The notes beneath the pieces are model-generated. The model had not been told where the DNA came from. It made no database searches and saw only the letters and a program-made list of their open reading frames with translations. Position numbers and translations under genes: made by a program. 64,000 nucleotides of DNA from Hartmannibacter diazotrophicus (lineage in GTDB: Bacteria > Pseudomonadota > Alphaproteobacteria > Rhizobiales > Pleomorphomonadaceae): the NCBI RefSeq assembly GCF_900231165.1, contig NZ_LT960614.1, positions 4,604,001-4,668,000 on the forward strand, given 5' to 3'. Positions 25,999-33,544 of this stretch are shown here, one piece after another. Every line of letters begins with the position of its first letter. Within the stretch, counting starts at the first letter, position 1.

Positions 25999-26322
25999 TT
26001 AAAGGGCCAGCGAGAGGTCGCTGTCGCCGATCGCCTGGTCCGCGATGGCCATCACATCGCCATCGATGGAGTTGAAGGCGCCGTTGCCGGCCACGACGAT
26101 GGCGTTGTTGACACCGACGTTGATCTCGATGTCGCCGACGAGGGGACCACCGAACATGTCGTACATTTCCAGGCCGTAGCCCATGTCGCCGACGTGCTGG
26201 GTGGCGACAGCCGCCACGTCGCCGCCGATGTGGTTGCCGATGCCGTTGCCGGCCTCGACCTGAGCCGTGTTGGTGCCGAGGTTCATTTCCGAGCCGAAAG
26301 TGGCGAGCCAAGCTTCATACAT
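25999..26322 (-). CDS. Acidic repeat protein A, putative type I secretion substrate
   Basis: A 107-residue protein with two imperfect repeats of about 38 residues. Each follows N-x-G-x-N-x-A-x-V, then AGNG-x-x-N-x-I-x-GDV, then A-x-A-x-Q-x-[VI]-GD. It has no Lys, Arg or Cys. The N-terminus (MYEAWLATFGSE) differs from its three relatives at 27039-28338, and a unique insert (LEMYDMFGGPL) splits the repeats. It has no N-terminal signal peptide. It ends in SDLSLAL, an acidic residue followed by hydrophobics, as in type I secretion signals of the PrtA/lipase class. RBS GGAG precedes the ATG. A CRP-like site lies 108 bases upstream. The role is unknown; a beta-solenoid or fibre-forming protein is a guess. 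Confidence 0.8.
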   Translation of the reverse strand: MYEAWLATFGSEMNLGTNTAQVEAGNGIGNHIGGDVAAVATQHVGDMGYGLEMYDMFGGPLVGDIEINVGVNNAIVVAGNGAFNSIDGDVMAIADQAIGDSDLSLAL

Positions 26323-26429
26323 GTCAATTCTCCGTCAAGGTTGCGAGCGTGGGGTGATCCGCTCTGGAGGTCGTCGGACCGTTTGTTTCGTCCGATGACC
26401 AGACCTTGCCTCAACCGGCCGGCGGCTAC

Positions 26430-26445
26430 TGTGATGTTCATCACA
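26430..26445 (-). promoter_or_regulatory. CRP-like site 1 (repeat gene A)
   Basis: TGTGA-TGTTCA-TCACA, a perfect match to the CRP consensus halves. Counting 21 bases from its edge on the minus strand reaches CAAGGT at 26408-26403, where a class II CRP-activated promoter would have its -10. Confidence 0.75.
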
Positions 26446-26918
26446 CTCCTGATTTTCCCGATTTTCGAGGACTGCGGCGGCCGGACGGCGGCCAGCTGAC
26501 CCGCTCGGTCGCCGTCGCGTTCGGACGCTTTCTCCTCGGGCCACTTTCCGTGCGCAAAGCACGTCCCCGGTGCCCGGAGTCTCTCCGAGCATCGATCCTC
26601 GAACATGCCGCGTTCAGGTGAAGGCGTATGAGGGAACGCGTTCTGCCCTGAACTCACCCCCGCAGAGGATGGCGTGAAGGGTGCTGATACGAATCCCCCT
26701 GGCCATGCGTTGCTCCGGGAGGGGAGCGACAATCGCAATCACAATCGCGTCGCCATCGCCGTTCGGACATGTCCGTTCTCGCGCCGGGCAGCAAAGGTTC
26801 CTACGCGCACGCGCGCGGTCATCCCTACTCGCCACGGTTCGCGGACGACGCCCCGGCGTCCTAGCCGGCGAAGCGGCAAAAGCCCCGCGCCAGGAAAAAT
26901 CCATCGCCAGAACGCAAG

Positions 26919-26934
26919 TGTGAGGTTGCTCACA
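26919..26934 (+). promoter_or_regulatory. CRP-like site 2 (repeat gene B)
   Basis: TGTGA-GGTTGC-TCACA. The hexamer CATTGT starts 22 bases after its end (26956-26961), the class II -10 position. The ATG of repeat gene B is 105 bases downstream. Confidence 0.75.
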
Positions 26935-27038
26935 GTCCGCGCCGGGCGGCTCGGGCATTGTCTGGTCATCGGCGGACGGAAAGCAGCTCCTCCGGTGAAA
27001 CCTGAAACCCAGACCACTCCAGACGAAGGATGATCGCA

Positions 27039-27338
27039 ATGTTTCCTTGGCTCCCGCTTCCCACCACTGAGATCAACGAAGGCCACAACGGCGCGTCCGT
27101 GAACGTCGCCAACGGCATCGCCAACCACGTCGGCGGAGACGTCGCAGCAGTCGCCAGCCAGCACGTCGGCGATGTCGACTACGGCTACGACTACGACTAC
27201 GGCACCGACATGAACCTCGGCACGAACTTCGCCGACATCTACGCCGGCAACGGCGCCTTCAACTCCATCGAAGGCAGCGTCGTTGCCTCCGCCGAACAGT
27301 CGGTCGGCGATGTCGACGGCTTCCCGGTTCTCTTCTGA
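27039..27338 (+). CDS. Acidic repeat protein B, putative type I secretion substrate
   Basis: A 99-residue protein: a conserved leader MFPWLPLPTTEINEG, two repeats of the AGNG/GDV/Q-x-VGD type, and a Tyr/Asp linker (DYGYDYDYGTD) between them. It contains no Lys, Arg or Cys and over a dozen acidic residues. It ends VDGFPVLF, matching the acidic-then-hydrophobic C-terminus of PrtA-type exported proteins. An ATG nine bases earlier exists, but GAAGGA is correctly spaced for the ATG at 27039 and the paralogue at 28045 starts at the same residue. First of three tandem copies upstream of the exporter genes. Confidence 0.8.
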   Translation: MFPWLPLPTTEINEGHNGASVNVANGIANHVGGDVAAVASQHVGDVDYGYDYDYGTDMNLGTNFADIYAGNGAFNSIEGSVVASAEQSVGDVDGFPVLF

Positions 27339-27347
27339 ACCGGGTCT

Positions 27348-27396
27348 GGCGCCGCCGCCCTCTCACCCTGCTCAGGGAAACGGGACCAGCGGCGCC
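27348..27396 (+). repeat. Hairpin between repeat genes B and C
   Basis: GGCGCCGC at 27348-27355 pairs with GCGGCGCC at 27389-27396. No T run follows. An equivalent hairpin lies after gene C, so it was copied with the genes and may stabilise or punctuate the mRNA. Confidence 0.55.
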
Positions 27397-27466
27397 GACC
27401 TCCAGCACTGAACACCCAGACCTCGACCACTCAGACCCAACCCACTCCAGATGAAGGATGATCGCA

Positions 27467-27910
27467 ATGTTCCCTTGGCTCCCGCTTCCCACCACTGAGA
27501 TCAACGAAGGCCACAACAGCGCGTCCGTGAACGCCGGCAACGGCATCGGCAACCACATCGGCGGAGACGTCGCTGCCGTCGCCTCCCAGCATGTCGGCGA
27601 TGTCGACTACGGCTTCGACTATGGCTTCGACTACGGCTCCGACACGAACCTCGGCACCAACGCTGCCACCGTGAACGCCGGCAACGGCATCGGCAACCAC
27701 ATCCACGGCGACGTCGGTGCATATGCCACCCAGCAGGTCGGCGATATCGGCCACGACTATGGCTACGACTACGGCACCGACCTGAACTTCGGCGCCAACG
27801 CTGCCAACGTCTATGCCGGCAACGGTGCCTTCAACTCCATCGACGGCAGCGTCGTCGCGGTGGCCGACCAGTCGGTCGGCGATGTGGACGGCCTCCCGGT
27901 TCTCTTCTGA
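27467..27910 (+). CDS. Acidic repeat protein C (three repeats), putative type I secretion substrate
   Basis: A 147-residue paralogue of proteins B and D with one additional middle repeat (NAGNGIGNHIHGDVGAYATQ). The leader MFPWLPLPTTEINEG and the end VDGLPVLF are shared. Tyr/Asp/Phe-rich linkers (DYGFDYGFDYGSD and DYGYDYGTD) join the units. No Lys, Arg or Cys occurs anywhere. The 5' flank (CCACTCCAGATGAAGGATGATCGC-type) repeats that of gene B almost exactly, showing tandem duplication of gene plus leader. The variable repeat number suggests a modular, extendable structure. The start is set by GAAGGA before ATG, as in B and D. Confidence 0.8.
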   Translation: MFPWLPLPTTEINEGHNSASVNAGNGIGNHIGGDVAAVASQHVGDVDYGFDYGFDYGSDTNLGTNAATVNAGNGIGNHIHGDVGAYATQQVGDIGHDYGYDYGTDLNFGANAANVYAGNGAFNSIDGSVVAVADQSVGDVDGLPVLF

Positions 27911-27919
27911 GCCGGGCCA

Positions 27920-27976
27920 GGCGCCGCCCGTTCCCCCTCGGGAACCCTGCCCCTGGGAAACAGGACCGGCGGCGCC
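27920..27976 (+). repeat. Hairpin between repeat genes C and D
   Basis: GGCGCCGCC at 27920-27928 pairs perfectly with GGCGGCGCC at 27968-27976. Surrounding bases are similar to the B-C spacer. It is absent after gene D. Confidence 0.55.
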
Positions 27977-28044
27977 GACCTCCAGACTGAACACTGACCT
28001 CAACCACTCGGACCCAGACCACTCCAGATGAAGGATAATCGGCT

Positions 28045-28338
28045 ATGTTTCCTTGGCTCCCGCTTCCCACTACTGAGATCAACGAAGGCTACAACGGTGC
28101 GTCCGTGGACGTCGCCAACGGCATCGCCAACCACGTCGGCGGAGACGTCGCAGCCGTCGCCAGCCAGCACGTCGGCGACATCGGCTACGACTATGACTAC
28201 GGCACCGACATGAACCTCGGCACGAACTTCGCCGACATCTATGCCGGCAACGGCGCCTTCAACTCCATCGAAGGCAGCGTCGTTGCCTCCGCCGAACAGT
28301 CGGTCGGCGATGTCGACGGCTTCGCAGTTCTCTTCTGA
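28045..28338 (+). CDS. Acidic repeat protein D, putative type I secretion substrate
   Basis: A 97-residue near-copy of protein B: same leader, two repeats, slightly shorter Tyr/Asp linker (YDYDYGTD), ending VDGFAVLF. It has no Lys, Arg or Cys. AAGGA precedes its only suitable ATG, which fixes the start for the whole family. It lies 180 bases upstream of the exporter ATPase gene and on the same strand. Near identity to B points to recent duplication or gene conversion. Confidence 0.8.
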   Translation: MFPWLPLPTTEINEGYNGASVDVANGIANHVGGDVAAVASQHVGDIGYDYDYGTDMNLGTNFADIYAGNGAFNSIEGSVVASAEQSVGDVDGFAVLF

Positions 28339-28429
28339 GCCCTCCAGCGAAGTCACCTCACAGACGGGCGTCGTGCATCCGCACGGCGCTTGTTTGCGTT
28401 TCCGGTCCTCGACCGAAGAACCGGTCCCG

Positions 28430-28445
28430 TGTGATGGACCTCACA
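28430..28445 (+). promoter_or_regulatory. CRP-like site 3 (exporter ATPase)
   Basis: TGTGA-TGGACC-TCACA. CAGGAT at 28467-28472 falls at the class II -10 position. The ATPase ATG is 73 bases downstream. Confidence 0.75.
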
Positions 28446-28518
28446 GTCCTGATGAAGGGTTCGCGGCAGGATGGGCTCATGAACGAACCGGGCACCGCCC
28501 GAACCGAGGACCATCGCC

Positions 28519-30390
28519 ATGAAGAACACGCCCCGCTCAGCCGCCGATCAACTCCAGGCCGCCATCCAGGCTGTCCGCAAGCCGCTTTGCGGCGTCAGCG
28601 CCATCAGCTCCATCGGCAACATCCTGATGCTGACCGGTCCGGTCTTCATGATGCTCATCTACAACAAGGTGCTGACCAGCAAGAGCATCCCGACACTGGT
28701 CGCCCTCAGCCTGTTGGTGCTCGTCCTCTACGTCTTTTACGGCTTCCTCGAGGGGCTGCGCAGCAGGCTCATGGCCCGCGTCGGCATCGCCTTCGACCAC
28801 CGGCTGGCGCCGACGCTCTTCAGTGCGACGCTGAAACTGCCGCTGCAGTTCGGCCCCTATGCCCGCGAACACGATCCGCTGCAGGATCTCGCGGCAGTGC
28901 GCAACTATCTGATGGGACCTGGCCCGGTCACGATCCTCGACCTGCCCTGGGTGCCGCTCTACTACTGCCTCCTCTTCGCCATGCATCCCCTGCTCGGCGT
29001 GGCTGCTGTGGGCGGTGCGGTCTTCCTGCTGATCGTGAGCTTCATCAACCAGCGGGTGATGCGCAACTCCAGCAGCACCGCCAACCGCCTGCATGCGCAG
29101 ACCTCGGTTCTTCTGCTCGACGCCCGCCGCAACGCGGAAGCCGCCGCGGCCATGAGCATGGGCGACGACCTCTGCAAGCGCTGGGGCGAGGGCTACGTGT
29201 CCTCCATCTCCCATGCCCGCGACCTCGCTGACCAGGCCAGCCTCTTCAGCGCGATCTCGAAGACGGCGCGCCTGACGCTGCAGTCGGCCATGCTCGCGCT
29301 CGGCGCTCTTCTGGTGATCGAGGGCGAGCTGTCGGCCGGCGCCATGCTCGCCAGCTCCATCATCCTCGCCCGTGCGCTCTCGCCGATCGACCAGATCATC
29401 GGCCACTGGCGCGCCACGTCGCACTCCTTCCAGGCGTTTCGCCGGCTGCGCATGCTGACCGCCCGCCTGCCCAAGGCGGTCGCCCAGTCGCACAGCATGC
29501 CGAAGCCGCACCGCACCCTGTCGGTCCGCGACATGGTGATCGTCCCGCCGGGCACCAACAACGCGACCGTCAGCGGCGTCTCCTTCGAGGTCGAAGCCGG
29601 CGACGCGCTCGGCATCATCGGCCCGAGCGGGGCGGGCAAGTCGAGCCTCATCCGTGCCCTCGTCGGCGCCTGGCCGGTGGCGCGCGGCGAAGTCCGCTAC
29701 GACGATGCCCTGATCTCGCACTACTCGTCCGATGCCATCGGCAACGCCATCGGACACCTGCCGCAGAGCATCGAACTGTTCGACGGCACGATCGGCGAGA
29801 ACATTGCCCGCTTCCGCAAGGGCGCGACGACCGACCAGATCGTCGAGGCGGCCAGGCTCGCCGGCGTCCATGACATGATCCTGTCCTTCCCGCGGGGCTA
29901 CGACACGCCGGTCGGCGAAGGCGGAACCATCCTCTCCGGCGGTCAGCGTCAGCGGATCGGCCTTGCCCGCGCGGTCTTCGGCAACCCCTTCGTGGTGGTT
30001 CTGGACGAGCCGAACTCGAACCTCGACCCGCTGGGCGAGCAGTCTCTCAACGAAGCGGTGCAGCGCCTGCGCCAGAACGGGCAGATCGTCATCATCGTCG
30101 CCCACCGTCCGAGTGCGATCTTCGCCTGCAACAAGATCCTGTCGCTGCGCAAGGGCCGCGCCGAGATGTTCGGTCCCAAGCAGCAGGTGCTGACCGCCCT
30201 GTTCCCGCGCCTCGGCCAGCCGCACAAGCCGGCCCCGACGCCGGAAAGCCAGCCGGCCATCAACGCGCCGGCGAACGACGCGCGCATTCCGTCCAGCGCC
30301 CTGAAAAACGGCACCGACACCGTGGTCACCAGCCTCGATCAGTCGCGGGTCCGGCGCCAGCAGGAGGCGAGCGCAGACTGCGCCGTGTGA
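28519..30390 (+). CDS. Type I secretion ABC transporter, PrtD/HlyB family
   Basis: A 623-residue exporter half-ABC protein. Five to six helices lie in residues 25-300 and the nucleotide-binding domain in about 340-560: Walker A GPSGAGKSS (about 368), signature LSGGQRQR (about 472) and Walker B VVVLDEPNSNLD (about 490). There is no N-terminal C39 peptidase or C39-like domain, so clients should carry uncleaved C-terminal signals, as with PrtD. The last 60 residues are a polar, Pro/Ala-rich extension. It is followed by the adaptor gene at 30485. No TolC-type gene lies adjacent. The neighbouring repeat proteins are the obvious candidates for export. Confidence 0.92.
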   Translation: MKNTPRSAADQLQAAIQAVRKPLCGVSAISSIGNILMLTGPVFMMLIYNKVLTSKSIPTLVALSLLVLVLYVFYGFLEGLRSRLMARVGIAFDHRLAPTLFSATLKLPLQFGPYAREHDPLQDLAAVRNYLMGPGPVTILDLPWVPLYYCLLFAMHPLLGVAAVGGAVFLLIVSFINQRVMRNSSSTANRLHAQTSVLLLDARRNAEAAAAMSMGDDLCKRWGEGYVSSISHARDLADQASLFSAISKTARLTLQSAMLALGALLVIEGELSAGAMLASSIILARALSPIDQIIGHWRATSHSFQAFRRLRMLTARLPKAVAQSHSMPKPHRTLSVRDMVIVPPGTNNATVSGVSFEVEAGDALGIIGPSGAGKSSLIRALVGAWPVARGEVRYDDALISHYSSDAIGNAIGHLPQSIELFDGTIGENIARFRKGATTDQIVEAARLAGVHDMILSFPRGYDTPVGEGGTILSGGQRQRIGLARAVFGNPFVVVLDEPNSNLDPLGEQSLNEAVQRLRQNGQIVIIVAHRPSAIFACNKILSLRKGRAEMFGPKQQVLTALFPRLGQPHKPAPTPESQPAINAPANDARIPSSALKNGTDTVVTSLDQSRVRRQQEASADCAV

Positions 30391-30401
30391 CGTCCGTCAC
30401 A
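30386..30401 (+). promoter_or_regulatory. CRP-like site 4 (exporter adaptor)
   Basis: TGTGA-CGTCCG-TCACA. The TGA inside the first half is the stop codon of the ATPase gene. CAAAGT at 30424-30429 is near the class II -10 position. The adaptor ATG is 83 bases downstream. Confidence 0.75.
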
Positions 30402-30484
30402 GTCGGCAGGCCACGTCTTGCAGCAAAGTCCCGGGCATCGGAGGCGCCACCCGGCGCCTCCCCATCGTTTCGAAGGACAGAACC

Positions 30485-31804
30485 ATGACCGAATTCGACA
30501 AGGACCTCTTCGAGATCGACTCCTCGATCAAGAAGCTGATGCGCTGGTTCCTGATCAGCTCCCTGTTCGTCCTTGGGGGCATCGGCGCCTGGTCCATAAT
30601 GGCCCAGGTCGACAGCGCCGTGATCACGGCCGGTACGTTCATGCCCGAGTCCAATGCCCAGGCCGTGCAGCATCCCGAAGGCGGCGTCGTCGGCGAGATC
30701 CTCGTTCGCGAGGGCGACCTCGTCCGGGAAGGACAGGTCCTGATCCGGCTTGATGCCGCGAAGGTCCGGGCGGAGATGCGCATTCAGGAAAGGCGCCTCG
30801 TCGATCTTGTCGCCGAAAGAGCCCGGCTTCAGGCCGAACGTCTGGAGCAATCAACCATCGTGGAGCCGGTTCTTCCCGTCACCTCCGAGGACGCGGAGCA
30901 GGAACTTCGCGCCGCGCTTGTCTCGGAACGCGGGCTGCTTGCGGAACGGATGTTCACCCGGAAGATCCAGGCCTCGCAGCTTCAGGAACGCCGCACGCAG
31001 GTGCAGTACCAGATCGACGGGCTGGAGCAGCGCCGCGAGGCCATCATCGAGGAAATCGAGCAGGCCGAGGGCCACCTCGCCGACCTTCGCCAGCTCGATA
31101 CGAAAGGGCTCATCCGCCGCCCCGTCCTGCGCCAGAGCGAACGCGACGTTAGCCGCCTCAAGGGCGATCTCGGCGATACCGAGGCGCGGATCGCCTCGGC
31201 CCGTTCGCAACTCACCGAGACGGAAATGAAGATCGCGGAGCACGACCGCGGCGCAAAGTCCGAGGTGCTGAGCCGCCTTCATGAGATCGACGCGCAGGTC
31301 GCCGAGGTGACCGAGCAGGCGACGGCTGCCCGCGATCGGTTGCAGCGCCTCGACCTGCGCTCACCGCGCACGGGCCTCGTGCACCAGCTTGCGGTTCATA
31401 CGATCGGAGGCGTTATCTCGCCCGGGCAAGTGGTGATGTCGATCATCCCGAGCTCCGAGCCGTTGGTTGTCAGCGCGAGCATTCCGCCCTCCGATATCGA
31501 CCAGGTTCACATCGGCCAGGCGGCAACCGTCAAGATCAGCGCCTTCAAGATGCTCGTCATTCCGGAACTCGCGGGCAAGGTGATTTCGATGTCGCCGGAC
31601 CAGGTGGTCAACCCGAAAACCGGCCAGGCACACTTCGCCGTCAAGATCGGGATCGATCCCGAGGAGCGCGGCAAGCTGGAAGGCAAGGAGTTGACGCCTG
31701 GTCTGCCGGCCGAAGTCTTCATCGTTGGCGAAAGTCGCCGGGTCATCACCTACCTGACCCAACCCCTGACCGAAAAGCTGGAACTCGCCTTCCGCGAGAA
31801 GTAA
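30485..31804 (+). CDS. Type I secretion membrane-fusion protein, HlyD/PrtE family
   Basis: A 439-residue periplasmic adaptor. One membrane helix lies near residues 20-42. The biotinyl-lipoyl half-motif QHPEGGVVGEILVREGDLV follows at about 60-80, then a long alpha-helical hairpin (about 95-280, rich in Glu, Arg and Gln) that meets the outer-membrane channel. The second lipoyl half and beta-barrel region come after, ending EKLELAFREK. Together with the ATPase it forms the inner-membrane part of a type I system. It ends at a strong terminator, and it has its own CRP-like site. Confidence 0.92.
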   Translation: MTEFDKDLFEIDSSIKKLMRWFLISSLFVLGGIGAWSIMAQVDSAVITAGTFMPESNAQAVQHPEGGVVGEILVREGDLVREGQVLIRLDAAKVRAEMRIQERRLVDLVAERARLQAERLEQSTIVEPVLPVTSEDAEQELRAALVSERGLLAERMFTRKIQASQLQERRTQVQYQIDGLEQRREAIIEEIEQAEGHLADLRQLDTKGLIRRPVLRQSERDVSRLKGDLGDTEARIASARSQLTETEMKIAEHDRGAKSEVLSRLHEIDAQVAEVTEQATAARDRLQRLDLRSPRTGLVHQLAVHTIGGVISPGQVVMSIIPSSEPLVVSASIPPSDIDQVHIGQAATVKISAFKMLVIPELAGKVISMSPDQVVNPKTGQAHFAVKIGIDPEERGKLEGKELTPGLPAEVFIVGESRRVITYLTQPLTEKLELAFREK

Positions 31805-31822
31805 GCACGCCGCAGAACCAGG

Positions 31823-31859
31823 AAAAGGCCGGGTGCCGCAGACGTGGACCCGGCCTTTT
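31823..31859 (+). terminator. Rho-independent terminator after the adaptor gene
   Basis: AAAAGGCCGGG, a 15-base loop and CCCGGCCTTTT form a perfect 11-bp stem ending in T residues, 18 bases after the stop codon. Confidence 0.92.
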
Positions 31860-32064
31860 CACGTCGACTGGTGTGCGTGGGCAAGATGACAAGCCGACAT
31901 GCCAAGGAAACATGGCGTGCCATAGCGTCTCTTCCGGACTTCCGGAGATCCCTGAACTTGCAGGAGCGCTCCGGCGCCGCGGCAGGCGCCCGGATTGCCT
32001 CTGGCCAGCATCGGCCGATTGGCGCATTCTCTTCGTCAGGATCCGCAAGCGGGGGAAACGGCTC

Positions 32065-32754
32065 TTGTCGACGACGATCTCGCCACTGGTCGCGGCGATC
32101 TCGACCAATCCCATCTTTTCCGGTCTTGGGCCGGAGACGATCGAAAAGATCGCCGAGCTGACAGTCACCGTTCGCCTGGCGGAGGGGGAGACGCTGTTCC
32201 TGAAGGGCGATCCGGGCGATGCCCTCTACTGCGTGCGCCGCGGTCGCATCCACATCATGGCGACGACGGCCGGCGGCAAACATCTCATCATGAACGTGCT
32301 GGGGTCTGGCGACGTCTTCGGCGAAATCGCCCTCCTGGACGGCCGCGAACGCTCGGCCGACGCTGTCGCCGCCGAAGCGACGGAGCTTCTCACGATCCGC
32401 CGGTCCGATTTCCATGACCTTCTCAAACGTCAGCCGGAAATCAGCCTGCACCTGATGGAGCTTCTCTGCGAGAGATTGCGCTGGACGAGTGGCCGGATGG
32501 AAGAGGTCTCGCTCCTGCCGCTGCCGGCCCGGCTGGCGCGGCGTCTGCTCAAGCTGGCGGACGACTTCGGAGAGGAGATCGAAATCTCGCAGGAAAAACT
32601 CAGCACTCTCGTCGGCGTCACCCGGGAAACGGTAAACCGCCAGCTTCAGATCTGGAAAAGGGCCGACATCATCGCCCTCGATCGCAGCCGGGTGACCATC
32701 AAGGACGAACCGCGCCTGATCCGGGAGGCCCGGTTGGCCGACGAGGACGACTGA
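32065..32754 (+). CDS. CRP-type cAMP-responsive transcription regulator
   Basis: With the TTG start at 32065 (GGGGAAACGGCTC upstream) the product has 229 residues, a usual length for CRP. The frame itself opens at 31873. The cyclic-nucleotide domain has the phosphate-binding cassette GEIALLDGRERSA (about residues 86-98), keeping the Glu and the Arg-Ser pair that bind cAMP in E. coli CRP. The HTH around residues 175-194 contains TRETVNR, retaining the Arg, Glu and Arg that read TGTGA. There is no Fe-S cysteine set, so it is not FNR-like. Six TGTGA-N6-TCACA sites in the window are its likely targets. No such site precedes this gene. Confidence 0.88.
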   Translation: MSTTISPLVAAISTNPIFSGLGPETIEKIAELTVTVRLAEGETLFLKGDPGDALYCVRRGRIHIMATTAGGKHLIMNVLGSGDVFGEIALLDGRERSADAVAAEATELLTIRRSDFHDLLKRQPEISLHLMELLCERLRWTSGRMEEVSLLPLPARLARRLLKLADDFGEEIEISQEKLSTLVGVTRETVNRQLQIWKRADIIALDRSRVTIKDEPRLIREARLADEDD

Positions 32755-33126
32755 AAGGGCCGGGGAAACAAGCGTGGGGTAGTCGTCTCGATCCGGCGCC
32801 TGTTGGCGCCCATGCCGCACCGAACCCGACAAGGGCGGTGGCGAGGACGGCCAGCGATCGCATACAGGCGATGCGTGCGCCTTCGGGCAATTTACGGACG
32901 ACGCTCAAGGCATCGCAAAAGGCAGTCATACGGTTTCATATGACTGCCTTTTGCGATGCCTTGCACTTTTAAATCAGGAGCATGTCGGTCTCGCTCACGC
33001 GCGTTCGCATGAACGCAGACGGCTCAAGAGAAAATCCGGGAAAAGCGGGAACCGGCGTTCCGTCCGGACCTCGCCGAAAACAGGGACATGGAGCATTTCC
33101 GCGCCTCCGTTTGGAACGGATAGGCT
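32755..33126. other. Intergenic region with long inverted repeat
   Basis: 372 bases between convergent genes with no convincing gene. It holds the 24-bp inverted repeat at 32907-32962 and a small palindrome GCGTTCGCATGAACGC at 33001-33016. Confidence 0.6.
32907..32962. repeat. Perfect 24-bp inverted repeat with 8-base loop
   Basis: The arm at 32907-32930 (AAGGCATCGCAAAAGGCAGT then CATA) is the exact reverse complement of 32939-32962, with loop CGGTTTCA. Beyond the arms the match stops at once. TTGCACTTTT follows on the plus strand, so it could terminate both convergent genes. Its length and exactness exceed ordinary terminators. Confidence 0.85.
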
Positions 33127-33489
33127 CTAGTGGAATGTCCTCGGCGTGTCGTCGACATCGACGCTGAGATCATCCGGATCCGCAATGGAGATCTTTTCTC
33201 CATCATCGAGCAGCAAACGGCTGACTTCGGTGTAGCGCGACCATTCGCGCACCAGCCTCGACTGGGCCAGACGGCGGAAGTCGTCATCGCCGATGTCCTC
33301 GGCGGCGCGAGCGCGGTCGTAGGCCGCCACCCATTCGGCAAAACGCAGGGCCGTCGGCAGGCTGCGGAAAAGGGTCGTCTCCGCGGCGCAGGACTCGTCG
33401 TCCTCGTCCCGCATCATGACGACATAGCCATTCCGGTGTTCACAGACGTCGTAGCAGAAAAGTGCCCCGAAGGACGTACCGATCAGCAT
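33127..33489 (-). CDS. Unknown 120-residue protein with CRP-like site upstream
   Basis: I do not recognise this protein. It is acidic and soluble with no signal peptide. It begins MLIGTSFGALFCYDVCEHRN, contains a basic/aromatic helix (LPTALRFAEWVAAYDRAR) and ends with an Asp-rich tail (ADPDDLSVDVDD). Three cysteines lie in the first 40 residues. GGGAGG precedes the ATG. The perfect CRP-like site at 33545-33560 lies 56 bases upstream and places it in the same regulon as the exporter and repeat proteins. It may be an accessory or immunity-like factor; nothing in the sequence proves this. Confidence 0.7.
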   Translation of the reverse strand: MLIGTSFGALFCYDVCEHRNGYVVMMRDEDDESCAAETTLFRSLPTALRFAEWVAAYDRARAAEDIGDDDFRRLAQSRLVREWSRYTEVSRLLLDDGEKISIADPDDLSVDVDDTPRTFH

Positions 33490-33544
33490 GGAAGCCTCCC
33501 GTGTTTGAGGATGGCTCAGGCTATGTCGGTTTCGTCCGGAGAAC

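Larger units (their letters stand above)
26323..27038. promoter_or_regulatory. Divergent promoter region between repeat genes A and B
   Basis: 716 bases without a convincing gene. Each end holds a TGTGA-N6-TCACA site about 105 bases from the start codon. Both promoters have a similar box right after the presumed -10: CAAGGTCTGGTCATCGG on the A side and CATTGTCTGGTCATCGG on the B side. About 470 bases between the two sites show nothing I can name. Confidence 0.7.

Noticed and set aside
26674-27033. Frame in the spacer between repeat genes A and B
   Set aside because: Arg/Pro-rich chance frame crossing a CRP-like site and promoter; no RBS.
27039-28338. Near-identical spaced repeats looking like a CRISPR or satellite array
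   Set aside because: Units are unequal in length, keep reading frame and encode three paralogous proteins with RBS and stop codons; this is gene duplication.
28537-30225. Long minus-strand frame (562 codons) opposite the exporter ATPase
   Set aside because: It is the antisense of an ABC protein with intact motifs; the frame is open because of GC-rich third positions and has no recognisable domain.
31873-32064. N-terminal extension of the CRP-type regulator
   Set aside because: The added 64 residues are Arg/Pro/Trp-rich without structure, and the TTG at 32065 has a good RBS and gives the usual family length.
32699-32929. Minus-strand frame starting in the inverted repeat arm
   Set aside because: Runs into the coding strand of the CRP-type gene; the start resembles a small protein but there is no RBS outside the hairpin.
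32982-33167. Small plus-strand frame after the inverted repeat
   Set aside because: AGGAG sits one base from the ATG, too close, and the product is low-complexity and basic.
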